Positions 29,416-40,605 of a stretch of 64,000 nucleotides of DNA are shown in pieces. Below the pieces are notes generated by a model. The model was given only the letters and a program-made list of their open reading frames with translations. It made no database searches and was not told where the DNA came from. The position numbers were made by a program, and so were the translations under genes. Source of the stretch: Prorocentrum cordatum (Eukaryota > Sar > Dinophyceae > Prorocentrales > Prorocentraceae); contig CAUYUJ010016715.1 in the NCBI GenBank assembly GCA_963575745.1, forward strand, positions 33,501 through 97,500, in the 5' to 3' direction. Each line of letters begins with the position of its first letter. Position 1 is the first letter of the stretch.

Positions 29416-29720
29416 TCTTCAACACGGGGACCCAACAGCACAGGATGGTTGGGACAAACACAATACCATCTCGATATACAGCACTATTGGGGGGGCAGCC
29501 CACGAGTAGCGCTGCCCAAAAGAGAAGGTCCCTCTCGATGCTGCCATAGCACCCTCGAATGTCCAGCATGCCGTTGGCAGTCTGGATCTTGAGGGCAGCT
29601 GCCACCTCATCTCCCAGAGTGCGGAAGAACGCATGCTGAAGGGAAACGTTGTCGAAGACGGCTGCGCCCCAAACCTCCTCGGTGGTGCCCGCACACGTTC
29701 CCACCTGCTCCTCGCGGGTA
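29416..29720 (-). pseudogene. LINE-2 reverse transcriptase, motif A region
   Basis: The minus-strand frame reads FDNVSLQHAFFRTLGDEVAA, then MLDIRGCYGSIERDLLFWAA with motif A (LDIRGCYGSI) near 29,566-29,537, then LLVGCPPNS. Relatives have W-D-x-x-x-F-Y-D-S-I here; the first Asp is kept while the second position is Gly. The helix after it ends where the 77-bp array begins. Confidence 0.75.
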
Positions 29721-30205
29721 AACGACCAAAGACGACCCGACCCAGCAGCGAAGTGAAGCCAATGATGCGGTCACCCTCCGCTTACTTCGGTTAATGACTT
29801 GCCGATGATGGGTTGCGTCTGATGTGGCTACGTGAACGTGGTCTCAATTAGTTGGAACAGGCCGCCAGCTCCTCATGACCTTCAGCTGGCAGCCTCTCGA
29901 TGTCGACTGGGGTGAGCAGATCTGCGCCGACACCAATATTGCCCTTCATCTTCCGAGCCGCCTCCCTCGCCGCGTCGCTCGTGATATGCTCCAAAGGTTC
30001 GCCCTTGGCTGCAGTGAAGGCCTCCGGGCCTCCAGGCAAGCTGCCTGGGAGTTGCCAGCGTCTCATGGCCTTGGTCCCCAGACTTGGCTCCACTGACGAC
30101 CCCTGATACCCAAGATGTTCTTGGGGATGGGAAGCCACCACCGTGGCATCAGCAATGATCCCCTGCCGAGGTAAAGGGTCGCCGCGCAGAGACCTGTGCA
30201 CAGCG
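29721..30205 (-). pseudogene. LINE-2 reverse transcriptase, N-terminal region
   Basis: The minus-strand frame ending at 29,848 contains NIGVGADLLTPVDIERLPAE near 29,940-29,881, the T-x-x-G-x-D block that begins RT similarity in this family. Further N-terminal sequence (SDAAREAARKMKG) is a plausible linker helix. It stops at about 29,848, so RT0 and motif A are in different frames. The endonuclease and ORF1 parts are not seen further right, where a GGA microsatellite begins at 30,210; this copy is 5'-truncated. Confidence 0.7.
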
Positions 30206-30209
30206 CCCT

Positions 30210-30420
30210 AGGAGGAGGAGGAGGAGGAGGAGGAGGAGGAGGAGGAGGAGGAGGAGGAAGAGAAGGAATAGGAGGAGGAGGAGGAGAAGGAGGAGGAGAA
30301 GGAAGAGAGGAGGAGACATGAGCCCCGTTCCCCCTGATGGGAAAACAGGGAGGGAAGGGGAGGAGGAGGAAAAGGAGGAGGAAGAGGAGGAGGGGATGCG
30401 GGATAGATGAGGATCGGGGC
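30210..30420. repeat. (GGA)n purine microsatellite, two blocks
   Basis: A clean GGA run at 30,210-30,257, then GGAGAAGGA units to 30,315, and a second block at 30,350-30,400. Confidence 0.93.
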
Positions 30421-31400
30421 TCGAGATTTCTGGAGCCCCCTTCTGTTCGCTCACTAGTTAGGCCTCCTCAAGCGGCCCCTCCACGCACCAGAGGACAGGA
30501 GCGGGTCCCCGGGCAGCTCCCAACGAGACGAGAAGGGTCGGCGTTGGACCCCTGGGCCCGCACGCAGATCTCAGACGATAGGTTTATTCAATCCTGACCT
30601 ATTCGCTGGACGTCGGCCTCTGGCGGCAATTGAGCGAGCTCGATACTAAACCTGCTCTGCCCAAAGACGAGGGCGGCACGGAGTCAGGCAACGCCGCCGT
30701 GCAGCCAGAGCTTCCCTCCCATGTTCCTTGTCTTCAATCTTCCCCATCCCCCGTCTTCATGTACGCCTCTATCCCTCCTCCCTTTCCCTCCCTTGCGCGC
30801 GGGATTGGGGGGAGAGAAGAGCGGAGGAAGACTAAGGAGGAAGAGAAACACATATGGATGTTTCTGGACGTCCTCCGAAAAGAAATTCAAGGAAGGAGCG
30901 AGAATGCGGCGGCGGCCAAGAAGACGGCCTCACGAGGTCCAGCAAACCCGAATACGCCCCAACACCAGCAGCACACCCTGAGCGCCGTCAAAGGATGAGG
31001 AAGGGGATGGAAAAGAGGACGCGGACGAGGAGGCAGATGCGACGAGGGGTAAGGCGGGGTGTAGGGGGGGACGGCGGGAGAAATGATGGGTAAGGAGAAG
31101 AAACGAGGGAGGAGAGGAGGAGGAGGAGACGGAATGGGAGAGGAGAGGAACCTGAGGACGAGGACGAGGATGGAGTGGAGGAGGGGGGGGAGGCGGAGGA
31201 GGGAGGAGGAGGACCAGTGCAAACCAAACACGAGTCATCGACATTGCAATTGCGTCCTCCCTTGGAGTTCTTTCTTCGGGGGCCCCTTGCAATACATAAG
31301 TTGCTTTGCAGAAAATGCCCGCTTGGAAGGCAACCGTATGCGAATCCTTACGCGCACCAAAACACAATTCCTGAGACTTCAACGCCGCGAATCGGTATGA
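30421..31400. other. Purine-rich spacer without recognisable gene
   Basis: An open frame at 30,630-30,998 has charged, non-repetitive composition but no recognisable domain. 31,015-31,215 is GAGGA-rich. Nothing supports a gene call. Confidence 0.4.
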
Positions 31401-31960
31401 GTCCTGCGTCCAGGTAATCCTGCATCGCGCAAACACGCCATTCCGCGAATCAACGACGCTGTTGCGTCCAGGCAACCCCTAATCGTGCCAGAACACCACT
31501 CCCCGGACTTCAGCCAGAACTAGACAAGTTGCGAACCTTAGAACGCACGTGTACAGTTCTAAAGCGAGCGCCGCATTCCGAAAATGGAGCCGCCTTCCAG
31601 CTATGAAGCTGCTTCATCACTGAAAGACAAGTATGCGCGGCGCTGAATCGAGCACAACAATTAAACACAAACCGCCCTCCATCCTTGAAGCTGTTGCGAT
31701 AGTTCAAAACGAATGCTCGCGGCGCTGATGCGGGAATGACATTCAGAAGGCGAAGCGACGTCATTTTGTGAAGCTGGAAACGAATGCGCGCGCCGCTCAA
31801 ACGAGGACCACGTGTTGAAACCGAGCCGCCTCCACCATTGGAGCTTACTTATGATACACATACAAACAAATTCGTCCGTGGCAAAGCCGAAAACCGCAGT
31901 TTGCAAACAAACCGTCCTCCATTTAAGCTTCAGGATCATGAGTGGCGAAAACGCATGATG
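31401..31960. repeat. Diverged repeat of about 100 bases
   Basis: Related segments recur with CGCGGCGCTGA(T/A)xCG words (near 31,636, 31,715 and 31,787), each followed by GTTGCGATAG/TTTGTGAAGCTGGAAACG-type sequence and a CCGCC...CCAT word. Composition is less GC-rich than the surroundings. No protein recognised. Confidence 0.5.
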
Positions 31961-31985
31961 CGAAACGCCCAGCCCGCCCTACCGA
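31961..31985. repeat. 25-base word shared with 60,853-60,877
   Basis: GAAACGCCCAGCCCGCCCTA followed by CCGAC is found here, at the 3' edge of minus-strand LINE-3, and again near 60,853. It may be the 3' end shared by two LINE copies. Confidence 0.55.
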
Positions 31986-32545
31986 CACGTCTGAGGGCGC
32001 GGCTGGCAATGAGCGAAAAGGAGGGGAGGAGCAGAGAAAGAAGTCGAGAAGCGAACGTGCCCTGAGGCGGACAAATGCTTCTTTGGGTGGCGCGGCCCCA
32101 CGCCTCCGCGCAGGCTCGGAGGCAGCCTCATGCCTGCGTGCGCGGCGGACATCACCTGCTTGTTGATGCTGTAGCCGTCGAGAACGACGGAGTTGAGTGC
32201 GCCCGCGAGGGCGTTGTGGAGGCGGGCGTCCTCGTCGACCGACAGAAAGCTGTCGCCGCTGTCGCGCCTGGTCTTATCCGTCTCCTGCGCGGGTTGGCCA
32301 CGAGGCCAAGCGACGCGGTGCCAGAGGTCCCTGCATACCACGTTGTGCGACACGTCATCGAGGCCGTCGGTGGGGCCGCAGATGCACCTCACCTTGCTGA
32401 GGTGCACGTGCGTAGTGCATGTCGCCGGCCACCTTCGTGCCAGAGTTTTCAGGATGGGCCGCGCGCGGAGCGCCGGCGTCATCGCGATCTGCTTCTTGGC
32501 CATGTTCCAGTCCATGAGCAGCGCGAGCGGGAGGTGGAGAAGCAC
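31986..32545 (-). pseudogene. LINE-3 C-terminal zinc-binding domain
   Basis: A 188-residue minus-strand frame ends near 31,979. It includes TLARRWPATCTTHVHLSKVR, then CICGPTDGLDDVSHNVVCRDLW near 32,386-32,324. C-x-C-G...D-D-x-x-H-x-x-x-C-x-x-L-W is the post-RT zinc motif of one dinoflagellate LINE family, different from the CPRC...HRIW motif of LINE-2. The rest (ARLHNALAGALNSVVLDGYS) matches the helical tail of that family. This is the longest clean segment of LINE-3. Confidence 0.8.
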
Positions 32546-33850
32546 CGCGACGTCACTGCAGTCATCGCTTCGTCGGGGCGGCTCAATTTCGCGGGGGTCG
32601 TGGTCGCGCTGTCATCATTGAACTCGTCTGGCTCCAGTGCCTCTCTTCGCCGGTCGCGGTGCTCAGCTCGCGACTCAAGCCAGGCGCTGGATGATTTCAA
32701 AGGTCGAGCAGGGTTGTTGATGCGCGGGCCTGTCCGCGTCCGTGCACGCGGCCGCCGCGCCAAACGTTGTCGCAAATGCGAAGGCCTGTCCGCGGTTGAA
32801 CATCGCCGCCCGCGCCCGGAAATCACATCAAAAGAACGAAGGGCGGCGGGGCACCCTGAACACGTGAGCTTCGCGCCACTTCATCCAGTTCCGACATCTG
32901 TCGATGGTGGATGCCGAGGATCGGGTCGCTGGTCCAAGTGTGCCAGACCTCCTCCATCGCACTCAGCTGGTCGCGCGCGCGCAGGGAGTCCTGGGAACTC
33001 TGGTCGGGCGTCGGCGCCGCGGGAACACGCAGGATGTCGCCCCTCAGCAGGTTGTGCACGTGCAGCGCAGCTGCCCCGGGGATAGGCGCGTTCAGGCGAT
33101 TCGTGATCGTCTGGTGGAGGTTGTCGCGGTAGCGAGGGCGCTGTAGCTCGGCCGCGCAGGCAGTAGCTCGGCCGCGCGTCTTCTCGATGGTGCCGAGATC
33201 CGCCCCAATATTCTGGGCTTGCTGTCCTCGCTCGTGGGTTCTTCGTGGTTGCGGATGTCTGGCAGCTTCCTTCCTTTGCGCGCTGGCCTTCCTGTGCGCG
33301 CTCTGCGCGCGTCGCGTGCCGTTCGCGGCGGGTCCGGTTTGGCGTCCGATTGAAGCGCCCGCGCAGCGAGCCTGTGTACGTGGGCACGCGTGCTCCATGA
33401 GACGTGCCTTGTAGCTTCAGTGCGAACGACGCCTGGCCCGGCCAGCCAACGGCGCGCCAGTGGCCGCTGATGGCCCTCAGCGGCGGCAGATGATCTTCAG
33501 CGCCTCGATGAAGTTGGCGCGCTGCAGCTTCCCAGCCCCGCCCCGTTCGCTCGCGCGGGCGGCGCGCCGCGTGGTTGGCGAGGGAGCGGCCCCCAAGTAG
33601 GCGGGGCTCTCTGCCCCGCCCTAAGTCATATTTGTGAATAGCGCGTGCATTCTTGTTGCCGGGAAGCTGGAGATCGGCGCGCGCAGCTGGCCTGCGCGGG
33701 ATAAGGCAATGGCGGCGGCAGCGTTGCAGATCTGGATGCTCTGCCACAATGGACTGCGAGGTCTTGGCAAATGATGAGCTCGGTGCCGCAATTTCGCTGA
33801 GGGCGCATGCCATCGGCGCTGCTGTGTGGCCACGGGGCCGATGTGTGCAC
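32546..33850 (-). pseudogene. LINE-3 RT thumb and connection, decayed
   Basis: Minus-strand frames at 32,823-33,398 and 32,479-32,826 carry fragments such as LRARDQLSAMEEVWHTWTSD that fit the connection between RT palm and the zinc motif. Several frameshifts are needed. The 401-residue frame at 32,881-34,086 covers this stretch but is Arg/Pro-rich and lacks RT motifs, so it is treated as an out-of-phase reading. Confidence 0.55.
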
Positions 33851-33854
33851 CGAG

Positions 33855-34600
33855 TTATTGCGCTTTGCCGTCGACTGTGAAGCTGTTCCACTGCTTGTGA
33901 ATGTCTTTGAGGGTGGTCTTCACGTCGTCCACCAGCCTGGTCGTTGATCTTGGTCCAGGGTGGCACGGTGGCGCATTTCTCTGGCCGGCGATGCAGGCCC
34001 GCGAAATTTGCGGCAGCTTGAACACAAGGGCGACGCCGGATGAAATTTCGAATCGCGATGAATGCGCGCGGGGGTCGTCGGCGCAAACACCGGCAAGCCC
34101 AAGGCCGTCGCGGCGCAGGCCCGAGCCAGCGCCGAGAATATCAGGATTGATGACCAATGCCAAGATACATCCACAAAGACCCCCCTGCGCAACTCCGCCG
34201 TCCGCATCGAGGAGAGGGCGGGGCGCATCCACGTTCGATGTAGCTCGTTGGGCTGTGGCATGGTGCTATGATCAGGATCGCGATGTGACCGCGCACTCCC
34301 CATTGAGACAGACGCTCCCATGGCCGGGCGTGGAGGACACTGGGGAACGCCGTTGCGATGCCCACGCTGGAGGCAGCGTTGGAGATCGTGCACGTCAGGG
34401 AGAAAGCTCAGCATGCGACAGAAGGGAAGGCATCGGCGGCGACGGTGTCGGTATGAAGCTGCCTCCCAGGAACAGGGCCTCGCTGTGCTTCGTGCGTCTT
34501 TTTTTTCACCTGAGAGAGTTTTTTGGTTCTGCATGTTGGCCGCTGCTGCAATCATCTTGATATCGCTGTTCAGAATTGACAACTGTCGCAACGCTCAGCG
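33855..34600 (-). pseudogene. LINE-3 reverse transcriptase palm (motifs A, B, C)
   Basis: The minus strand shows motif A (ATAFPSVLHARPW, near 34,353-34,315) followed by LSQWGVRGHIAILI, motif B (GGVAQGGLCGCILALVINPD, near 34,199-34,140) in a second frame, and motif C (GVCADD, 34,091-34,074). The catalytic DD pair of motif C is kept. The A-F-P-S form of motif A separates this element from LINE-1 and LINE-2, which have the FYE/CYG form. A frameshift lies between motifs A and B (about 34,240). It would polymerise DNA on its own RNA in target-primed integration; this copy cannot. Confidence 0.87.
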
Positions 34601-35010
34601 CGGCCGTCGCCTCTCGGAGGCGTCGCCATCAACGAGTCTCTGGCGTCGCGTGGTACCGGATTTCTATCTGCCAGATGATGCACCCAGTCGACAAGGTTGT
34701 CGAGACTGGACTGCGCGGCAATCCACGCGCGATATGGAAGATGGTCGGGCCCAGGTGCTGACTCGGATGCAAATTCGGCAGCCTGCTCGAGGTCGGTGGC
34801 GTCGGGGGCGCCAATGCCCGCCAGTGGCCCAGCGTAGAAGACGGCGTCGAGGCTTCGCGCGCCCCGGTCTCGCCAATCAAAGTTTCAGCAAAGACTGGGG
34901 CCCAGTGATCTGACATAGCACTGCGCGTGTCCACGCAAGTCCGTCTCAATGGAAGTGGCCCAACCGGGGTTGAACTGAACGCTAGCAACAATTTACCACT
35001 TCGCAAACGG
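34601..35010 (-). pseudogene. LINE-3 RT N-terminal region (APGPD motif)
   Basis: One minus-strand frame has SAMSDHWAPVFAETL (about 34,915), the W-x-x-V-F segment that precedes the RT. A second frame has TDLEQAAEFASES followed by APGPDHLPYRAW (34,758-34,722), the classical P-G-P-D-x-[LI]-P-x-x-x-[WL] start of LINE RTs. The frame change lies near 34,830. Confidence 0.82.
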
Positions 35011-36320
35011 TTCCCAGGGCCCCACGCGACTTCTTTTCCGTGCCATGTTCTTCTGCTAACGGTTTAGCCACACTGCGTTTGGTCGTCTTGGTTTGCCTAG
35101 CGCGAAGGGCGAGCGACGAGGGCCTGGCGTTCGCAGGCGGCTGCAGCTCGCGCGTCTGATCGATGGCGGCCTGCCACGCCGCCTTGAATTCCTCTCGGCC
35201 ATTGCTCGAGGGATCGTGATTGTGGGCGTTGAATGTGTGTGCGTGTGCGTGTTTCAATCTCCTCGCGGGCGCCCTGGATCTTCGTCTGCGCGACGCGGCC
35301 AGCAACGATCTTCGTGCGCTGTCGAGCTTGTCAACTGGCGCGAGGTCGAAGTGGCCTTTTGAAACGGGAACGAAGAAGAACGTGATGCCTCATGGATTGG
35401 GATTGTCGGGGTGATGTTGGCGCACATGTTGTTGATGATCTTGGCGGGACTCATGAGCTGAATCTTCTGGCGCACGAGCTTCGGGCTCATGCCAGCACGG
35501 ATGTACAATGGGTGCCAAGTGCCCTCGTGTTCGACCGTGAAGCGGGCCAGCCACGGCGGAGTTTTTTCTCCCTGTGGAATGGTGACGCCTGCTCCTCCCA
35601 CCAACGAGACGGAGACCAGCTTGCTCGGCGCCGCGCTGTTGAACCTGACGCAATTGATATCGACCCCTGCTGACGTGAATCACTCTGGAAGGAAAGTGCA
35701 GAGGGCGTCATTGGAGACGTCGACCGTGGAGCCACACCAGAACGTGGCGATGTGGCCAGGGCGGCCCCAGCTCTCAAGTGCGAGGAGGTCGACCGATGGC
35801 ACTTCCGCTTGCCAAAGCAAGAGTTGTCTGGAGGTCGTTGGCTGCCCTGCGGAGCTCGGCGGTGGATTTCTCGATGTTATCGAGCCTTTGCTTGGCAGCC
35901 ACGACCTCTGGCGCAACTGCTGCTTATCGGTTGGTGATACCCGTGGTGATCCTCTGGTCCGCTTGCGTGGATTCCTTTGCGATTTTCTCGAACCGTTTCG
36001 TGGCGTCCTCCGTCAATTCCTTGAAAACGGCCGTCGAGCTTGGCGCACGTGAATTCACTGACGACTGCTTTCCACGGGTTCCGTTGACGAGGCGGTCGTT
36101 CACGTCCCACACGTTCTCCTCCTTCCCGAGGCGAAGGTGCTTCAGCACGGCGCAATGAGAAACCCCTACGGCAACCAGATCGCTGGGCCGCGGCACCCCT
36201 TGTGGACCGCGTAAGTACGGATATGGAGGGCGAGAACACATCGTCGCAGCTGACCCTTGAGCAAAGAGTATGCTGTGGACGCCTGCAGGCTCTGTGCCTG
36301 CCAACATTGGGGTCTTGAGC
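35011..36320 (-). pseudogene. LINE-3 ORF1-like region
   Basis: The minus strand has a coiled-coil-like stretch in two frames: FKELTEDATKRFEKIAKEST (about 36,026-35,967) and KQRLDNIEKSTAELRRAAND (about 35,890). Then come VDVSNDALCTFLPE, a stop, and SAAPSKLVSVSLVGGAGV, TVEHEGTWHPLYIRAGMSPK and QLMSPAKIINNMCANITP (35,750-35,400). Coiled coil followed by a small mixed domain fits an ORF1 RNA-binding protein. I see no endonuclease motifs between this and the RT, so the endonuclease is either deleted or unrecognisable. Confidence 0.5.
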
Positions 36321-36845
36321 CGACATGGCTACGGAGGAAGAGGACGCGGAGCAGGAAAAGGCGGCGCGGGAGGATGGCAAACCGTGGCCGCCACCGGGGC
36401 GCCTCCTTCAGCAACCCCCTCACGAAATCATAGCTCAGCGCCGAACGCTCGACCCAGCTGCTGCCCTCGCGCCTGCCAGAGGTGACGTCGTCATCGTCGT
36501 CCTCCTCCTTCTACTCCTCCTCCTCCTCCCTCGTTCCTCTCCCTGCGCGCGCGCCCTTCCTGCGCGCGTACTCTCCCGCGCGCGCGGGGGGGGGACTATG
36601 AGGAGGGAGGAAGGATGACTGAGTGGAGTAAGTGTATGGGAGGGCAAGGGGGAGAGGGAGGACAAGGACGGATAGAGGAAGGAGGGAGTGAGGAGAGGAT
36701 GGGGGAGGAAAGGAAAATGGGTAGAAGGAGACCAGCGTAGGAAAAATGGGTAGAAGGAGGGGGAGGAGGAAGAGGAAAAGGAAGCGAACACCAGGCGAGG
36801 GGCAGATGGGAAGACGGGGCTGACGGGGAAGGACTCGCGATGGAA
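36321..36845. other. Spacer with CTCCT and GGGAGGA tracts
   Basis: 36,495-36,530 is CCT-rich. 36,595-36,790 is purine-rich with GGGAGGA/GGAGGAA units. An ALPARVLSRARG-type GC palindromic run (GCGCGCG) lies at 36,545-36,590. No gene recognised. Confidence 0.5.
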
Positions 36846-38240
36846 CTCGGAGATTGGAGGCGAGAAACTGCTTGCGATTAGGGGTGGCATGGAGGATCAG
36901 ATCCATTGGACGAGTTTGTGCGATATGTCTGGCCACGCGCCCACGATGCAACCGAGCAGTGGTAATTCGCCGAGCCCTTGAGACTTTCTCGGCGCGTGAG
37001 ATGCTACAACTCCCCAAACCCTTCTCCTGGGAACCCAATCCCGCCGTTGTGGTGGTCGAGGTGACCAAGGGGGCAAGGGGGTAGCTGAGCCACGCTTCAG
37101 CATGAAAGTGATGGGCCCGCACTCTCGAAGCCACGCCCCATGGTAAAATGCAGCGGGCCCGCGCTGCCGAGGCGACGTGCTCCCCATACGACAACCCCAC
37201 GCTATCAATAATAGTGGGATCGCTCGTTCCAGCCTCTTTCGCCTCCACCTTGTCTCCCTTCTCCAAAATCGCCCCCAGACCTATCCAATGGCGTGCTTAT
37301 GACGGGAATTGCGGGGCGAATCCAGCCGTGGCGATCAGGGAAGGCGGCCACAGCTGCGAAAGGAGATAAAAAACAACTGCTTCGAGGCTCCTCCTCCTCC
37401 TCGTCTTCCTCCGCCTCCTCCTCCTCCTCCACCTTGTCACCCTAATCTAAACCACAGATGCCTAGCTCTTCCACCGCCTCCTCCTCCTCTTACACAAGAC
37501 GCCTGGTATCATATACGTGGTACGCCGAACACCTGTGTTGACACAAGCCAGGCAGCCCACAGTGAAGGCGAACATACTGTTCCACCAACTATCCTGGACT
37601 CGCACGGAGACCTGCGGTGGCCGGCAGAAAGGGTTGCATGTGGAGCCCAGATCGAAAAGCTACTCCACCGAGAGGCCGTCGTAATTACTCCAGATCGCTT
37701 AATAATCGCCCCCTCTTGGAATGCCCCGGGGGGGGGTTGGCCGGGCGCGTCCGCGGGGGTGCCAGGGGGGGTCTGGAGTTCGTTCCCTTTCCCGCTGGGG
37801 CGCGGGGGTGGTGCCCGGGGGGGGGGTTGACCGCGCCGCGTTTTCACGTTTGTCACCCCCTGGCTAATTAATAAGAAGTTCGGAGAAACCTACGAGTTGA
37901 AAGAGAACCCCAAAGCAGCAGAAGATCAGACAGCAGAAGCATAAACTCTCGAAGGTCCGCGCGGTTCTCTTGGATCCCCCCCCCCTCCCTGGCGCGCGAA
38001 GCGCACCCATGAGCGGCGCTGGAGCCACCGCCAGGGGTGGTTCATCGCCGACCCAAGCAACTCGCGCAAACCTTCGAATAACAATTGTTTGTAGAATTGT
38101 TTGGGGAAGTCCCTCGCCGATCTAAGAGATCCGCGCGGACCTCTGTCATAATGATGATTATTGTGTTCCTTCTCGATCACTTGTCGTTGGTTTTGTTTGC
38201 TTTGAGGAACCTTTTTGCAACCTGCTAGGGGAAACTGATG
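36846..38240. other. Low-copy spacer with G-run cluster
   Basis: No recognised gene. A non-repetitive frame at 37,309-37,830 has no identifiable domain. 37,725-37,850 has several runs of 7-10 G (CCCCGGGGGGGGGTTGGCC and a similar GCCCGGGGGG run), a candidate G-quadruplex cluster. Confidence 0.4.
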
Positions 38241-38620
38241 GTGGAGGAGGGGGGAGAGAGCGGAGGGGGGAGAGAGTGATAATAAAGACGAAGAGAAAGA
38301 GAAAGAGAGAGACAGAGAGACAGAGAGAGAGAGAGATAATGGAGCAATTGCGATACACTTTTCCATATTCGAATACACATACGATACACTTGATCATCTA
38401 CGGATCCACCAAGAAAGAGAAAGAGACACATTAATATATATATAGAGAGAGAGAGAGAGAGAAAGAGAGCGAGAGAGAGAGAGAGAGAACGAGGGAGAGA
38501 GATAGAAAGAGAGAGAGAGAGAGAGAGAGACATGAATGAAGAAAGAGAGAGAGAGGTAATGCGAGAGAGAGAAAGGCATGGAGAGAGACAGCGCGAGAGA
38601 GAGAACGAGAAAAATAGGAT

Positions 38621-38658
<38 letters not shown>

Positions 38659-38780
38659 GAGGGAGAGAAAGAGAGAGAGAGAGAAACAAAAAATAACAAG
38701 AAGAAATAACAAGAGAAAGAGTGAGACAAAGAGAGAGAGAGAGAGAAAAAGAGAGAGAGAGAGACAGAAACACAAGAATA
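38241..38780. repeat. (GA)n microsatellite
   Basis: About 500 bases dominated by GAGAGA with AAAGA and GCGAGA interruptions. The minus-strand frames are poly-Ser/Leu (SLSLSL) translations. Confidence 0.96.
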
Positions 38781-39055
38781 TCGAAATATACAACTAGCTG
38801 CAGAGGGTGGTCTCCGTGCTCCGCCCCTTTCCTGGGCTCGGGTTCCGGCCCCGACCCTGGCCCAAGGCCCGGGCTCGGCCCCGGTCGCGGCCCGGGCCTC
38901 CCGGCCCCGGCTCCGGCTTCAGCCGCGGCCCTAGGCTGGCCGCGGCCCCAGCCGTCCCCGGCCGCGGCCTCGGCCCCGGCTCAAGGCCCGGCACTGGCCC
39001 CAGCCCTGGCCCTGGCCCCGGGCCCTGTCGCCGCACATCGTCATCGTCGTCATGA
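38781..39055. repeat. GGCCCC/CGGCCCCGGC degenerate hexamer repeat
   Basis: GGCCCCGGC and GCGGCCCCAG words with 6-12 base periodicity from 38,840 to 39,030, translated as PGPGPG/PAPAPA. Confidence 0.88.
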
Positions 39056-39215
39056 GCAATCGGCGTCGCTGGTCGTCGGTCGTCGGTCATCGCTCGCCGT
39101 GAAGCGTCCATCGCGTCGTCAGTCGTCCTCGTCGTCGTTGTCGTCGGCCCTCGTCAACGGTCATCGTCGACATTCCGTCGCCATTCGTCGTCCGCCGTCG
39201 TCGTCGCCGGAGCCT
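39056..39215. repeat. GTCGTCG-rich repeat
   Basis: Degenerate CGTCGTCGG and TCATCGTCG words, continuing at intervals to 39,210. Confidence 0.82.
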
Positions 39216-39455
39216 TCGACAAACTCGGGGATCCACACAAGTCAGCGGCACTGGTTGGAGGCCACAACAATATCGAAAAATACAAGAGAAGCTTATATTC
39301 AGAAGCTCTACGCATACTGAAATACAAGCGCAACCCATACTAAGTTATAGATACACCGGAACATCGGGAGTAAGGACACAAGGGAGCGAACACCCAAGAC
39401 ATACATATACACATATGTACGTTTCTGTAGAATTCAGGCCCAAACAGAAAGAGAG
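39216..39455. other. AT-richer spacer
   Basis: Mixed sequence with no gene or repeat recognised. Confidence 0.4.
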
Positions 39456-39657
39456 AGAAGGAGAGAGACATATATATATATATATATATACACAGGGAGG
39501 GATACAAGTTAACATGCATGATTTTCATGACATTGTCTCACATACAGTATGCAATCATGTATAAGCGTGGCATCTATAGATCGAGAGTGCGAGAGAAAGA
39601 GCGAGAGAAGGAAAGAGAGAGAGGAATAGACACAGAGAGATAAATCTGTACATATAC

Positions 39658-39692
<35 letters not shown>

Positions 39693-39895
39693 ACCCAAAC
39701 AATGAGAGAACTATCACGAGCTGGAGAATGAGAGAGACAGAGAAATGCATAAAGGGGGACAGACACTGAAAGAACGAAAAGAGGACAGAGAGAGAGAGAG
39801 AGAGAACAAACACATGGAGAGGAGAGGCGTGGATGGGCGATGTGGGACCAGGAAACGGATGTGGCGGGAGAGAGAGAGAGAGAGAGAGAGAGGCA
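39456..39895. repeat. (GA)n blocks with (TA)n
   Basis: A TATATA run at 39,471-39,490; GAGAGA blocks at 39,580-39,640, 39,660-39,690, 39,790-39,810 and 39,868-39,892. Confidence 0.9.
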
Positions 39896-40490
39896 GGAGC
39901 GACTGAGGCCCTCGAGGCCACTCGACCTGAGGCGAGGGGGGCGCCGCGGAGGCAGGTCGCGGTGGCGCCTCGGCTCGATGTGGCTGCCCCGCCCGCGCCA
40001 CGAGGGCGCCTCCTCGCTGGCGGGGCGGCCGGGCGGGGCAGCGATGCAGTCGCCACGCCTCCTGCTCGGAACGCGTACCGAGGAACGGACGGGGCCTTCA
40101 TGGCCACGGCGGGCCCAGGTCCTCCTTCTCCTCCCTCCTTCAGATCTGCCAGGCAGCGCCCGGGAGGTTGAGGGCGAGGCGCGGCGTGGCAGAAGATCGC
40201 CGCGGCCAGCCCACCGCCCATCCCCTTGCTTCGAGATTGCAACTCGTGGGAGTTTGAGCTTTAAGTCAACACTGGCGCTGGTACATCCGCGATCAAGAAC
40301 CGTGCTGCCCCAGCCTGAGCCCGATCCGTCCTGGAACGTGCGGATTTGCTATCGGGGGCCGATCGGCGATCTATATGCGATGAATCGTCGATTCCAAGTC
40401 GATGCTTCCCCCCTGAGCTGGCCCCCCCCCCCCCTGAGGTCATGGCGCTGAACAGAGGACCACTTCGGGCTCAGGAGGGGCTCGGATGCT
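39896..40490. other. GC-rich spacer
   Basis: No recognised gene. The 203-residue plus-strand frame (39,840-40,451) starts inside a GA microsatellite and has no domain. Confidence 0.4.
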
Positions 40491-40494
40491 CGAG

Positions 40495-40605
40495 CCTCCG
40501 CCTCCTCCCCCTCCTCCCCCTCCTCCTCCTCCCCCTCCCCCTCCTCCTCCTCCTCCTCCTCCTCCTCCTCCTCCTCCTCCTCCTCCTCCTTCTCTTCCTC
40601 GAGGA
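40495..40605. repeat. (CCT)n microsatellite
   Basis: CTCCTC triplets, pure from about 40,535 to 40,590. Confidence 0.95.

Noticed and set aside
28079-29509. 476- and 394-residue ORFs
   Set aside because: They are translations of the 77-bp tandem array in two phases; 77 is not divisible by 3, so frames shift between units.
32881-34086. 401-residue minus-strand ORF
   Set aside because: It overlaps LINE-3 RT motif C, which lies in a different frame. It is Arg/Pro/Ala-rich with no motifs, typical of an out-of-phase frame in GC-rich DNA.
38225-38793. Ser/Leu-rich membrane-like minus-strand ORFs
   Set aside because: Translations of a GA dinucleotide run; the hydrophobicity is an artefact.
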